Translations under genes and position numbers: made by a program | NCBI GenBank assembly: GCA_023410715.1 | Contig: JAEYPN010000030.1 | Coordinates: 228,659 to 292,658, forward strand | Source: Bacillota bacterium | Lineage (GTDB): Bacteria > Bacillota_I > Bacilli_A > Izemoplasmatales > UBA1188 | Reading direction: 5' to 3' | Length of the DNA stretch: 64,000 bases | The notes under the pieces: generated by a model | Database searches by the model: none | Told to the model about the DNA's origin: nothing | What the model saw: the letters and a program-made list of their open reading frames with translations, nothing else | In this document: piece after piece, positions 25,452 to 34,969 of the stretch | How the letters are laid out: every line of letters starts with the position of its first letter | How positions within the stretch are numbered: position 1 is the first letter of the stretch

Positions 25452-26681
25452 ATGAAAGTTGTTCCATTAGCATATAAAATAAGGCCTAAAAAATGTGAAG
25501 ATATTGTTGGACAAGACCATTTAGTTGGAGAAAAAGGAATTATTACGACAATGATCAAAACTAATAAGTTTTCATCTCTAATTGTTTATGGTGAACCAGG
25601 CTGTGGTAAGACTACTATATCGACTATTTTACTTGATTATTTTCAAGATAATGGTTTCCGTTTCAATGCTTCAACCGATAATAAAGCAACTTTAAAAGAA
25701 ATCATTGACCATACAAAATATGGTGCATCAATACTTTTAGTCGTTGATGAAATTCATCGAATGAATAAGGATATTCAAGATTATCTTTTACCTTATGTTG
25801 AAAAAGGTAGTGTTATTCTGTTTGGTATTACCACAGAAAACCCCTATATTGCTTGTAACCCGGCCGTTAGATCACGCTGTTTAATTTATAGACTAAATGA
25901 GATATCAAATGAAGATATTAAAAAATGCTTACTAAAAGCTATAACATTTCTTGATAAAACTTTTGATGATGAAGCAATAGATTATATTAGTAGAGCTTCA
26001 AATCATGAGGTGCGTTACGCAATAAATTCTTTAGAACTAGTCGCTAATTTATCTGATAAAGAAACAATTACCCTAGATGAGACAATTAAGTTTTTAGGTA
26101 AGCCGAATTTATCATTAGATAAAAATGGCAATAATTATTATGATTTATTGAGTGCGATGCAAAAATCAATCAGAGGATCAAACGTTCATGCTAGTTTATA
26201 TTATCTAGCTCGTCTTTTAGTCTTAGAAGATTTAAATATTATTTGTCGAAGGCTCATTGCTTGTGCTTATGAAGATATTGGTCTAGCTAATCCATCAATT
26301 GGTCCTAAAGCAGTTAGTGTAAAAGATGCAGTTTTATATTTAGGAATGCCTGAAGCACGCCTTCCATTATCTGATTTGGTCATTGAAATGGCTTTAAGTC
26401 CTAAATCTAATTCGGGATTACTCGCAATTGATCAAGCATTAGATTATGTAAAAACTAATACACCATCGCGTGTTCCATCCCATTTAATAAATAACCCAAC
26501 CTATGATGATAAAAAACCATACCTTTATGCCCATGACTATCCATCTGATATTGTTAAACAGGATTATATGCCAAGCGGGATGGAAAAGATCAAATTTTAT
26601 AGTCCTAAAACTACTAGTAAATTCGAAAAAGCTATTGCTTTACAATATGAAGCATTAGAAGCTTTTTTTAATAATAAATAA
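25452..26681 (+). CDS. rarA: replication-associated recombination protein A (RarA/MgsA)
   Basis: AAA+ clamp-loader-like ATPase that acts at stalled replication forks. 409 residues from ATG 25452; the GTG at 25443 lies in the AGAGGTG ribosome site. N-terminal RPKKCEDIVGQDHLVGEKG, Walker A GEPGCGKTT, Walker B LLVVDEIHR, ITTENPY sensor 1, SRCLIYRL, and the C-terminal tetramer domain including AMQKSIRGS and RRLIACAYEDIGLANP. Divergent from nadA. A small membrane protein follows after 19 bases. Confidence 0.95.
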   Translation: MKVVPLAYKIRPKKCEDIVGQDHLVGEKGIITTMIKTNKFSSLIVYGEPGCGKTTISTILLDYFQDNGFRFNASTDNKATLKEIIDHTKYGASILLVVDEIHRMNKDIQDYLLPYVEKGSVILFGITTENPYIACNPAVRSRCLIYRLNEISNEDIKKCLLKAITFLDKTFDDEAIDYISRASNHEVRYAINSLELVANLSDKETITLDETIKFLGKPNLSLDKNGNNYYDLLSAMQKSIRGSNVHASLYYLARLLVLEDLNIICRRLIACAYEDIGLANPSIGPKAVSVKDAVLYLGMPEARLPLSDLVIEMALSPKSNSGLLAIDQALDYVKTNTPSRVPSHLINNPTYDDKKPYLYAHDYPSDIVKQDYMPSGMEKIKFYSPKTTSKFEKAIALQYEALEAFFNNK

Positions 26682-26700
26682 TATAATTTGGAGGTCCTTT

Positions 26701-26982
26701 ATGATTAATTTCAAGAAAAGAATTATTGCAGTTACCCCGCTTCTTTCGCTAATAATCTTTTTAGCATTAGGTTTTTATTTCGATTTATGGAATCCTGGAT
26801 GGATGATTTTTCTTTTAATACCAACTATGCCATTTTTACTTGGTGTTAAAAAAATAAGAATTACTTATTCTGTCATATGTATCATTACTTATCTTATTAT
26901 TGGTTTTGGTTTTGGTGGTTGGCATCCTGCTTGGATTATATTCTTAACTATTCCTGTATTTGAAATATTAACAAGAAAATAG
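26701..26982 (+). CDS. small membrane protein with internal duplication
   Basis: Unrecognised 93-aa integral membrane protein with about four hydrophobic segments. Its two halves repeat the same pattern: GFYFDLWNPGWMIFLLIP and GFGFGGWHPAWIIFLTIP (W-x-P-x-W-x-I-F-L-x-I-P), each followed by a short charged turn. GGAGG lies a few bases before the ATG, and a strong terminator follows, so it is probably cotranscribed with rarA. Similar short repeats occur in LiaI/LiaF-type and other small envelope proteins, but I cannot assign a role. Confidence 0.75.
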   Translation: MINFKKRIIAVTPLLSLIIFLALGFYFDLWNPGWMIFLLIPTMPFLLGVKKIRITYSVICIITYLIIGFGFGGWHPAWIIFLTIPVFEILTRK

Positions 26983-27003
26983 TCTTAAACAATAATTAAA
27001 TTA

Positions 27004-27036
27004 AGCTAGTAAGTAAATATTTACTAGCTTTTTTTG
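27004..27036 (+). terminator. terminator of rarA operon
   Basis: AGCTAGTAA...TTACTAGCT stem followed by TTTTTTTG. Confidence 0.85.
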
Positions 27037-27037
27037 T

Positions 27038-27062
27038 AAAAAAATAACCCAATAAGGGTTAT
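27038..27062 (-). terminator. terminator of the GltS-type gene
   Basis: ATAACCC-TTAT-GGGTTAT type stem on the minus strand followed by TTTTTT; it overlaps the gene's stop. Confidence 0.7.
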
Positions 27063-28525
27063 CTGCTATCTTTATTAACTTTTTTCCTTCTTTTTGGAAA
27101 TAAAATCACCCAAGTAATTAAGAAGAAAATAATCATTGCAACAAGTGAGCCCCATATCCAGTACCACTCAGGAAGATATATTAAACCAATAATTACTAAA
27201 ATTGGTCCCCCAAATATAACAGCAGTACTTGAACCTAAAACTAGATCATCAGCAGCTGGCGTTTCAAAATTTGGATCAATTTCTCTAAGTAAAGCAATAC
27301 CAGTACTTACAGTTCCTGTTAACATTCCAAACATACCAGCCATAGCTTCATGCTCATATTCAGGATAAAGTTTTTTACATGCAAATTTCAAATAAATAAA
27401 TGTTATGATTCCACCAACAGTTGATAAGACAATTAACGCAATTATTAAGCCAAAACTTTTTAAGCTTTCAACGTTAATTGAAATGATACTTGTCGTAATC
27501 ATAATATCAAATGCTAAACCTGAAATACGATTTAACAAATAATCATTCGTATACTGTCGTTTCATTAACTTAGTTTTTCTTAGTAAGCCGATAAACTTCT
27601 TAAATAAAAGTGTAAATAAAATCGCAAAAATAAAGTTGAAGTTCCATACTAATGGTTTAATATTTTTAATTAAGAAGTCAATATGTGAAGCATCAATTAT
27701 TGCACTTAATCCTGCAACAAATCCAAAAGTGATTAAATAGATAATTCCAACAAAGCATATCTGAATTGTAAACTTATCAACAGCTTCTGTTAGAGGAATT
27801 TCATCTTTAGTTTCTACCTCTGAAAGTAATTTGTGGTCTGCAACTTCTTCTTTAGCTTTTCTTATTTGACCTTTTTTTGATAAATAATTAAGATAAATAA
27901 CACCGGGAATACAAGCCCAAACAAAGCCAAGGGATGCAATTGCTAAACCAAATGCTTCTCCACCTTTAAATCCACCAAGCGTTTCAAGGGTTATTCCTAC
28001 ACCATATGCTTGTCCTGGTCCTTGACCAAAACCCATTGGTAGTAAAATACCGGCAAATGGGGCAACATCTTTAAATAGGTAGGCTAAACCAATTGTAAGC
28101 CCAACACCTATGACACCTTGAATAAGATACGTTGAAACAATTAGTAAGCCACTTTTTGTGGCTGAAGTATTCTTTTTATTTTGATTATTAGATTCACTTT
28201 GGGTACTTTTCAACCCTAATGCAATAAAGCCTATCGCAATAGAATGATAAAGAATAGTTTGATAAAAATTGTTATCAATAATGGGTATACCATCTATTTG
28301 TACATTAATTAATAAATATTTGATAAGCAACCCAATAAATCCAGCAATTACAGCTGTTGGTAATAATATTTTTCGTAAGAAAGGGATTTTCCTTCTTAAG
28401 ACATTGGCGATGAGCATCACAACACATACAATGATGATCATTATTATACTACGCCATGTTTTATTATAATCCCAACTTTGAAATTGTTCTTTATAATCCA
28501 AGCTTCGTAATATCGATAGAATCAT
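27059..28525 (-). CDS. sodium/glutamate symporter family (GltS-like) protein
   Basis: Predicted sodium-coupled carboxylate or glutamate carrier. 488 residues and about 11 membrane helices. It contains the ESS-family loops LLPMGFGQGPGQAYGVG and GMFGMLTGTVSTGIALLREIDP, which are re-entrant ion/substrate sites. A long cytoplasmic segment lies around residues 215-250. Two in-frame ATGs occur; AGGAGG is eight bases from the second (28525), used here. The start lies inside the end of the upstream acyltransferase gene, so the two are coupled. Confidence 0.82.
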   Translation of the reverse strand: MILSILRSLDYKEQFQSWDYNKTWRSIIMIIIVCVVMLIANVLRRKIPFLRKILLPTAVIAGFIGLLIKYLLINVQIDGIPIIDNNFYQTILYHSIAIGFIALGLKSTQSESNNQNKKNTSATKSGLLIVSTYLIQGVIGVGLTIGLAYLFKDVAPFAGILLPMGFGQGPGQAYGVGITLETLGGFKGGEAFGLAIASLGFVWACIPGVIYLNYLSKKGQIRKAKEEVADHKLLSEVETKDEIPLTEAVDKFTIQICFVGIIYLITFGFVAGLSAIIDASHIDFLIKNIKPLVWNFNFIFAILFTLLFKKFIGLLRKTKLMKRQYTNDYLLNRISGLAFDIMITTSIISINVESLKSFGLIIALIVLSTVGGIITFIYLKFACKKLYPEYEHEAMAGMFGMLTGTVSTGIALLREIDPNFETPAADDLVLGSSTAVIFGGPILVIIGLIYLPEWYWIWGSLVAMIIFFLITWVILFPKRRKKVNKDSR

Positions 28526-29684
28526 TTTCATTTCCTCCTAATTTATAGTACTTATAAACATTTAAATATTTATAAGGGCTTTCTAAGTTTTTAAATACAA
28601 ATAAAATTGTTTCTTTCTCTTTATAATAAATAATAAGCTTGTTTTTACCTTGTACAGCGACTGATAATATATCTTGATATAAAGTTAGTTCATTATCAAT
28701 TGCTATACCATTTTTGGTTATTAAGATAATAGATTCTATTCCGTGTTTTTTTCCTTTTCGTGTCGCAATTTGTTTAATACCTTGATCTTTAAAAATTACT
28801 TCATCTTTAAAATCATTTAAATAATTAACTAAATTAATACGTTGTTGATTTTCTAAATCAACTAAAGTATAGGTATAATCATCTTGATCCTTAATAAAAC
28901 CATTTTCTTGATATTTTAAGGTATAACCACATTCTTCACATACTAAATGATCATGTTCCGATTTAAATGCAGGTTTATGGCATTTTGGACAAAGATATAA
29001 TAGTCTTTCTAATCCTAATGCTATATCCTTGCCTTTATATAAAGTATTTTCTACTAACTGTTCATCAAAGCAGTTATGATACAAATTCTCTTTAACATAC
29101 TGATCAATTTCTTCATCACTCAAAGAAGCGTATTCTTCTTTTTCCCAGATTTTATTAACCCAACCTGATGATGCGCCATATTTACGATTTAAACTCCATC
29201 TTGGATTACTTAAGTACAATCCCTTAGTTACGTAAAAAATCACAGGTAGTCCTAAATATTTAATAAGCTTAGCAATTGAAAAGGGAATTGTGGGATTTTC
29301 CCCAGTATAGCTTAAATTACCTTCAACATATATACCAATATTTCCACCTTCTTTAATAATCTTTTTCATTTTACGAATTGTCGAAATATCAGATAAAGAT
29401 TTAGTTTTTGCAATCGGATTAAAAAAATAAAGCAAAGCCTTACTTAAAATTCCCAAATTAAATATTTGTTCACTTGCCACAAAATAAATGGGTGCGTCAA
29501 AAGCCTTTGACATTAATACTGGATCAACAGCCACAGTATGATTTCCTAAGATTAAGTATGGCCCTGTATTCTTAATTTTATATTTTTTTGTTTTGAAACG
29601 ATAACTTCTTGCAATTAATCCGGCAGGGAATAAAATAAATATTTTTTTCCAGAAATAATGCCTTTTTTTAACTTCTTTTTTCAT
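28491..29684 (-). CDS. PlsC-type acyltransferase with zinc ribbon
   Basis: Probable 1-acyl-glycerol-3-phosphate acyltransferase. The N-terminal domain has the catalytic HX4D (H49 to D54, NHTVAVDP) and the substrate motif YVEGNLSYTG. Residues 232-252 then form a CPxC-x13-CEEC zinc ribbon (C232, C235, C249, C252), followed by about 140 residues of beta-rich sequence resembling a PH-like or DUF domain (IKQIATRKGKKHGIESIILI). Single-domain PlsC proteins are about 200-250 aa, so this 397-aa architecture is unusual. Overlaps the symporter by 35 bases. Confidence 0.8.
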   Translation of the reverse strand: MKKEVKKRHYFWKKIFILFPAGLIARSYRFKTKKYKIKNTGPYLILGNHTVAVDPVLMSKAFDAPIYFVASEQIFNLGILSKALLYFFNPIAKTKSLSDISTIRKMKKIIKEGGNIGIYVEGNLSYTGENPTIPFSIAKLIKYLGLPVIFYVTKGLYLSNPRWSLNRKYGASSGWVNKIWEKEEYASLSDEEIDQYVKENLYHNCFDEQLVENTLYKGKDIALGLERLLYLCPKCHKPAFKSEHDHLVCEECGYTLKYQENGFIKDQDDYTYTLVDLENQQRINLVNYLNDFKDEVIFKDQGIKQIATRKGKKHGIESIILITKNGIAIDNELTLYQDILSVAVQGKNKLIIYYKEKETILFVFKNLESPYKYLNVYKYYKLGGNENDSIDITKLGL

Positions 29685-29784
29685 GTTACCCTCGCTAAAA
29701 TATTACACATATATTATGATAACACATTTAATGATTTTGAAAACAAGTTTAAGTAATATTTTACAATTTATTCACAAAATATTT

Positions 29785-30141
29785 TTATTTTTCGTTCTTT
29801 TTAAGAATGGTTCTAGTTGCAATTACATCGATATTTAAACCTAAAATATCTTTAATTATGACATCTTTTATCATAATAGGAGCATCAATTTTAACTTTAT
29901 GAATCTCATTCATAATGTCAAATATTTTTTCTTTAGGGATGGGTTTACTTGTCACAACTGGGCATCTATTTATTTCTCCATTATTAATAGTTACTGTTGA
30001 GGTAACTATTCTTGTAGGATTAGTTAATTCATTAATGGCATAAACCTCCCCACGTTTGCAAAAATTACCACTAACTTTAAAATCATCACTTACTTCTAAA
30101 TGACAACCTCTTGGACATATAATACAAATTAGTTTTTTCAT
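29785..30141 (-). CDS. DUF1667 protein of the glycerol-3-phosphate dehydrogenase cluster
   Basis: 118 residues with an N-terminal cysteine cluster CIICPRGC and C28 (NFCKRG), which looks like an Fe-S or metal site, then the conserved NPTRIVTSTV and PVVTSKPIPKEKIFDIM. DUF1667 proteins are regularly encoded with the two flavoproteins found here, and are thought to pass electrons as a small subunit, in the way GlpC does. Overlaps the preceding gene by four bases. Confidence 0.85.
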   Translation of the reverse strand: MKKLICIICPRGCHLEVSDDFKVSGNFCKRGEVYAINELTNPTRIVTSTVTINNGEINRCPVVTSKPIPKEKIFDIMNEIHKVKIDAPIMIKDVIIKDILGLNIDVIATRTILKKNEK

Positions 30142-31382
30142 TCTTTGACCTCAAGTTTTATATCGCCATTTTTTCTTAATAATTCCTTTTTAATTTTAAT
30201 ATTTTCCATCTCGGCCGGAAGCATATAAGGCTTTTTAACTTTCAATATCATTTCATCATTTTGGTATATTAAAAGTTCGACATCTTTAAAAGGTTTAGTT
30301 GGTCTAAAACTTATTTTAAGCTCATCAATATTTTCTATATCAATTAATTGGGGTAATACATAATTAATTCCTTTTCCATTTATAACTTTAATTTTTTCAT
30401 TATCTTTTAGATTACCTAAAATATATTTAGCTGCATTTTTACCAGCTAACGCTCCTTCAATTGCTACATAATCTACTAAATCATGAACATGTAATGAATT
30501 ACCACAGGCAAAGATTCCTTTAATACTTGTTCCAAGCGTTTCATCAACGATTGGCCCTCTAGTTTTTGGATGAATTTTTACCCCAATTTTTTCAAGTAAG
30601 GGATTAGATGGAATTAGGCCAACTGATAAAAGTAATGTATCGACATCAAACATTATTTCTGTACCTTCAATAAAGTTAAACTTCTCATCTACCTTTGCTA
30701 AAATGATTTTTTCAACTCTTTTATCGCCAATAATTTTCTTTACTGTATGGCTTAAATAAAGAGGAATATTATAATCATTTAAGCACTGAACAATATTGCG
30801 GTTTAAGCCATTTGAAAATGGCATGATTTCCGCAACACCAATCACTTTGGCACCTTCTAAAGTTAAGCGACGAGCCATAATAAGTCCAATATCACCACTA
30901 CCTAAAATAAAAATTCGTTTACCAACCATATATCCTTCAATGTTTAAATACTTTTGGGCAAGACCAGCGGTTAAGATTCCACTTGGTCTATCTCCTGGTA
31001 TACTAATTGCCCCTCTTGTTCTTTCACTACAGCCTGTTGCCGTAATAATTGCTTTAGCTTTAACTACTTTGTATCCATCTATATCATTGCTAAAAGTTAC
31101 TTCTAATTCCTTAGAAATATCTAAAACCATTGTATTTAATTTATATTCAATTTGTCTTTTACTCACTTCTTCAACAAATCGTGACGCATATTCAGGTCCA
31201 GTTAATTCTTCTTTAAAGGTATGAAGTCCAAAGCCATTATGAATACACTGAAGTAAAATTCCTCCCAAGTATTCTTCTTTTTCTAAAATTAGAATACTTG
31301 TGATCTTATTATCATAAGCACTGATCGCAGCGGCTAATCCGGCTGATCCGCCCCCTATAATTACTAAATCATAGTTAATCAT
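30138..31382 (-). CDS. FAD/NAD(P)-dependent oxidoreductase, GlpB-like subunit
   Basis: 414 residues: FAD loop IIGGGSAGLAAA, IILATGCSER-type ATGCSERTRG, a second dinucleotide loop ILGSGDIGLIMARRL, and GIFACGNSLHVHDLVD near the end. It belongs to the NAD(P)/FAD oxidoreductases that accompany GlpA-like dehydrogenases. Probably relays electrons from the dehydrogenase to NAD or another acceptor. Overlaps the GlpA-like gene by eight bases and DUF1667 by four, so the three are one complex by inference. Confidence 0.85.
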   Translation of the reverse strand: MINYDLVIIGGGSAGLAAAISAYDNKITSILILEKEEYLGGILLQCIHNGFGLHTFKEELTGPEYASRFVEEVSKRQIEYKLNTMVLDISKELEVTFSNDIDGYKVVKAKAIITATGCSERTRGAISIPGDRPSGILTAGLAQKYLNIEGYMVGKRIFILGSGDIGLIMARRLTLEGAKVIGVAEIMPFSNGLNRNIVQCLNDYNIPLYLSHTVKKIIGDKRVEKIILAKVDEKFNFIEGTEIMFDVDTLLLSVGLIPSNPLLEKIGVKIHPKTRGPIVDETLGTSIKGIFACGNSLHVHDLVDYVAIEGALAGKNAAKYILGNLKDNEKIKVINGKGINYVLPQLIDIENIDELKISFRPTKPFKDVELLIYQNDEMILKVKKPYMLPAEMENIKIKKELLRKNGDIKLEVKE

Positions 31383-32799
31383 GATTCATTTCTCCTAATT
31401 TTTCCTCAAGAATATACGAGTCTTTTTTACCATAATCAATCTCTAATGGTGAAAGGTTTAATTCTTTTGCTAAGATTTTAACAATAATTGGTTCACAAAA
31501 CCCACCTTGACATTTACCAAAGCCAGGACGAACTCTTTTTTTCACACCTTTAACTGTGGTAGCTCCACAGTTTCTTTTAATTGCATCAATTACTTCTGCT
31601 TCAGATACTGTTTCACATCTGCATATAATATGTCCAAATTTAGGATTTTGTTTAACTAGTTTTTCTCTTTCTTCTTTACTTAAAGCGTAGAAATGATAAC
31701 GTGGCTTCCTTCTTGGATTAAAATTTTCCTTTAATCTTTTATCTTTAATAAAATCACTTACCATTAAAGCAATGGCCGGTGCCGCAGTTAAACCAGGAGA
31801 TTGAATTCCAGCAATATTTATAAAGTTCTTTTCAATTTCCTCAATAATAAAATCGTCCCGGTCCCCAACTGATCTAATACCAGAAAACTGACGAATTTGT
31901 TGACCTAAAGCGACCTCATCAATTAAATTAAAAGCTTTTTCTTTAACAACATTTAAAGTTTCAAAACTTGTTCCTAAATCACTTTTAGAGTAAATAAAGT
32001 CACTTGATGGACCAATTAAATAATTTTTATGGGTTGTTGGGGCAATTAAAACACCCTTTCCCTTACTTGATGGAACATTAAATAGTACATGATTAACATA
32101 ATTATCATCAAAATGATCTAAAACAAAATATTCACCTTTTCGTGGTCTAATTGTAAATGATTTTTCATGAATAAGTTCATTTACTTCATCGCTATTTGCA
32201 CCAGCTGAATTTATTATAACTTTAGTTTTATATATGTTGTTATTAGTCTTAACAACATATAAATCTTTTTCTTTAGTAATTCCTATAACTTCACTATTAA
32301 GTTTTAACTCCACTCCATTATCCATGGCATTTTCCATTAATCCAACAACAAGCTCAAAAGGATTTATAATACCAGCAGTTGGAGCAAATAAACCCTTCTT
32401 CACTTTGCTTGTAATATTAGGTTCAATTCTTTTTAATTCTTCATGGTCTAAAACTTCAACGGGAACTTTATTTTCTTTAGCTCTTAAAACTAAACTATCA
32501 ATAATTTTTTCCTCTTCATCATCTATAGCAAGGGTAATTGAACCAATGCGTTCAAATTTTACATCTAAATCACTGGAAAGTTCATCAAACATTTCATTAC
32601 CTTTAACATTAAGAAGAGCCTTTAAAGTTCCAGGTTCAGGATCATAACCAGAATGAATGATAGCAGAGTTGGCACCACTAGCTCCATCACCCACATCATT
32701 TTCTTTCTCAAGACATAATACTTTTAAATCATATTTAGCAAGTTCACGAGCGCAGGATGCGCCAATGACACCAACACCTATTATGATTACATCATACAT
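31375..32799 (-). CDS. glycerol-3-phosphate dehydrogenase, GlpA-like with BFD [2Fe-2S] domain
   Basis: Oxidises glycerol-3-phosphate to DHAP. 474 residues: IIGVGVIGASCARELA FAD loop, SGANSAIIHSGYD, RKGEYFVLD, IGPSSDF, SGIRSVGDRDDF and GIQSPGLTAAPAIA are DAO/GlpA motifs. The C-terminus carries a BFD-like cluster site CRC...KCQGGFC (C-x-C and C-x4-C). The GTG at 32808 lies in the AGGTGG ribosome site; ATG 32799 is used. Nine bases after glpK, so this is the kinase-dehydrogenase operon for glycerol. Confidence 0.88.
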   Translation of the reverse strand: MYDVIIIGVGVIGASCARELAKYDLKVLCLEKENDVGDGASGANSAIIHSGYDPEPGTLKALLNVKGNEMFDELSSDLDVKFERIGSITLAIDDEEEKIIDSLVLRAKENKVPVEVLDHEELKRIEPNITSKVKKGLFAPTAGIINPFELVVGLMENAMDNGVELKLNSEVIGITKEKDLYVVKTNNNIYKTKVIINSAGANSDEVNELIHEKSFTIRPRKGEYFVLDHFDDNYVNHVLFNVPSSKGKGVLIAPTTHKNYLIGPSSDFIYSKSDLGTSFETLNVVKEKAFNLIDEVALGQQIRQFSGIRSVGDRDDFIIEEIEKNFINIAGIQSPGLTAAPAIALMVSDFIKDKRLKENFNPRRKPRYHFYALSKEEREKLVKQNPKFGHIICRCETVSEAEVIDAIKRNCGATTVKGVKKRVRPGFGKCQGGFCEPIIVKILAKELNLSPLEIDYGKKDSYILEEKLGEMNHD

Positions 32800-32808
32800 A
32801 TTATCCAC

Positions 32809-34305
32809 CTACTTAAATAGTCTTGTTGCTTCTACGGCCTTTTTCCATCCACTGTATAATTTATCGCGTTCTTCTTTCTTCATCCTAGATAAAAAAACTT
32901 TATTTATTTTTTGTAATTTTCTTAATTCATCCTTGCTTTCCCAGACCTTAACTGCGAGGCCTGCTAAATACGCTGCACCTAAAGCAGTTGTTTCTAGACA
33001 TTCTGGTCTTAAGATTTTACAGTTAAGTAAATCTGCTTGAAACTGAATTAGATAATCATTTGATGCAGCTCCACCATCAACTGCTAGGCTTCTTATTGGA
33101 ATTCTTGCGTCCATCATCATCACTTCCATCACATCTTTTGATTGATAGGCAATTGATTGAACAGTCGCATTAATAAAATGTTCCTTTTTGGTTGCTCTTG
33201 TTAAGCCAAAAACAGCACCTCTAGCATCATCATCCCAGTATGGTGTTCCAAGTCCTACAAAAGCTGGAACAATATAAACTCCATTCGTTTCTTCAGTTCG
33301 ATTACTATAAATTTCAACATCTTTTGATTTTTCAATCATTCGCATCCCATCACGAAGCCATTGAACCGCTGATCCACCAACAAATACGGAACCTTCAAGC
33401 GCATATTCAATTTGATCATTAATTCCTGATGCAATTGTAGTTAATAAACCATTCCTTGAATTAACAGCTTTTTCTTTTGTATTTATTAACATAAAGCAAC
33501 CAGTTCCATAGGTGTTTTTAACATCACCTAAATCAAAACAGCATTGACCAAAAAGTGAAGCTTGCTGGTCGCCAACTAAAGATGCAATTGGAATATTTAA
33601 ATCCTTATTTATCGATTTTAAAGCCGTAGCATAGCCATATATTTCTGAGTTACCTACAACTTTAGGTAAAATAGACCGTGGAATACCTAGTAAATTTAAA
33701 ATTTCTGTATCCCATTTTAATGTATAAATATTAAAAAGCATGGTTCTAGATGCATTAGTATAATCCGTAACATGAACTTTTCCTTCTGTTAATTTCCATA
33801 CTAAAAAAGAATCTACTGTTCCAAAAAGTATTTCCCCATTTAAAGCTCTCTTATAGATTTCTGGATATTTTTCAAAAATCCACTTAATTTTTGTCGCACT
33901 AAAATATGGATTTATAATTAATCCTGTTTTTGATTTAATCATCTCTTCATAACCAGAATCAATCAATTTGTCACAAATTTCTGAAGATTGACGTGATTGC
34001 CAAACTATCGCATCATAAACTGGCTGACCAGTTATTTTATCCCAAAGAATTGTTGTTTCTCGTTGATTTGCAATTCCAATTGCTTTAATGTTTTTAATAT
34101 CTACTTTCTTAGAAATTAAACATTCTTTAACTGTTTCATAAACTGTTTCCCAAATTTCACTAGCATTTTGCTCAACCCAGCCAGATTCCCTATAAGTAAG
34201 CCCTACTTCCATTTGATCAGAAACAATTGTCTCACTTTCCTGATTAAAGATAATTGCCCGAGAACTAGTTGTTCCTTGATCAATTGCTAAGATATACTTT
34301 TCCAT
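32809..34305 (-). CDS. glpK: glycerol kinase
   Basis: Phosphorylates glycerol to glycerol-3-phosphate. 498 residues with the FGGY-kinase signatures: AIDQGTTSSRAI phosphate loop, GWVEQNASEIW, IGIANQRETT, VWQSRQS, SLVGDQQASLFGQ, NTYGTGCFMLI and AVDGGAASNDYLIQFQADLL. Length and motifs are normal. It follows yhhN by 13 bases and precedes the G3P dehydrogenase genes. No glpF glycerol facilitator is in the window. Confidence 0.97.
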   Translation of the reverse strand: MEKYILAIDQGTTSSRAIIFNQESETIVSDQMEVGLTYRESGWVEQNASEIWETVYETVKECLISKKVDIKNIKAIGIANQRETTILWDKITGQPVYDAIVWQSRQSSEICDKLIDSGYEEMIKSKTGLIINPYFSATKIKWIFEKYPEIYKRALNGEILFGTVDSFLVWKLTEGKVHVTDYTNASRTMLFNIYTLKWDTEILNLLGIPRSILPKVVGNSEIYGYATALKSINKDLNIPIASLVGDQQASLFGQCCFDLGDVKNTYGTGCFMLINTKEKAVNSRNGLLTTIASGINDQIEYALEGSVFVGGSAVQWLRDGMRMIEKSKDVEIYSNRTEETNGVYIVPAFVGLGTPYWDDDARGAVFGLTRATKKEHFINATVQSIAYQSKDVMEVMMMDARIPIRSLAVDGGAASNDYLIQFQADLLNCKILRPECLETTALGAAYLAGLAVKVWESKDELRKLQKINKVFLSRMKKEERDKLYSGWKKAVEATRLFK

Positions 34306-34318
34306 GTTTTTCTCCTTT

Positions 34319-34969
34319 TTATAAATATAATAACCCCATGTTTATTAGAAATTGGGCTAATATATATGTCATCATGATATAAAAGTTTGAATATTTAATG
34401 TCCTTTTTAAATGTTGTATATGCCAAAGTACTGTCACTTATCATAAATAAAAGATACCCAAATAATACTAAATTACTATTAAAATCTTTATTATCAATGA
34501 TAAGTAAAGCAGAACAAACAATCCCAGTAAAGATGATGTAGGCATATAAATTACAAATTGTAGAAAGTTTTTTCATGTTTTTACTCGTAATTTTATTTGC
34601 TACTAAAACAAAGATTATTCCTACTCCTATAAATATTAAATATATTGTTAAATTAAAGTCATAAGACAATTTACTGATAAATGCAATAATATAGAAAATG
34701 TGACAAATTAGAAAAGAAAATAAACCAAAAACAAAAAATTTTTTCTTCGTATTCCACAACAAGAAAAAATCACCTAATAAGCTAAAAATTAAGCCAATTA
34801 TTAAATAAAGATTAATTTTTTCAGAAAAAATTATAATTAGTATTATTGTTGGCATTAATAGACATTTTGTAACTCTACGAATTTTCTCTTTTCCTTTAAT
34901 ACAAGCATAAAGATGAAAAACACTAACGACTAATAAAACAACTTTAAATAGCGTAAAAAAAATCTTCAT
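34319..34969 (-). CDS. YhhN/TMEM86 family membrane protein, putative lysoplasmalogenase
   Basis: 216 residues, about eight membrane helices, with the family's IFSLLGDFFLLW and GYLLFMISDSTLAYTTF motifs carrying the acidic residues. Family members cleave the vinyl-ether bond of lysoplasmalogen to an aldehyde and a glycerophospho-head group. Its place as first gene of the glycerol operon, with a glycerophosphodiesterase 2.3 kb away, fits recovery of glycerol-3-phosphate from plasmalogens, which occur in anaerobes. The role is inferred from family and context. Confidence 0.78.
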   Translation of the reverse strand: MKIFFTLFKVVLLVVSVFHLYACIKGKEKIRRVTKCLLMPTIILIIIFSEKINLYLIIGLIFSLLGDFFLLWNTKKKFFVFGLFSFLICHIFYIIAFISKLSYDFNLTIYLIFIGVGIIFVLVANKITSKNMKKLSTICNLYAYIIFTGIVCSALLIIDNKDFNSNLVLFGYLLFMISDSTLAYTTFKKDIKYSNFYIMMTYILAQFLINMGLLYL

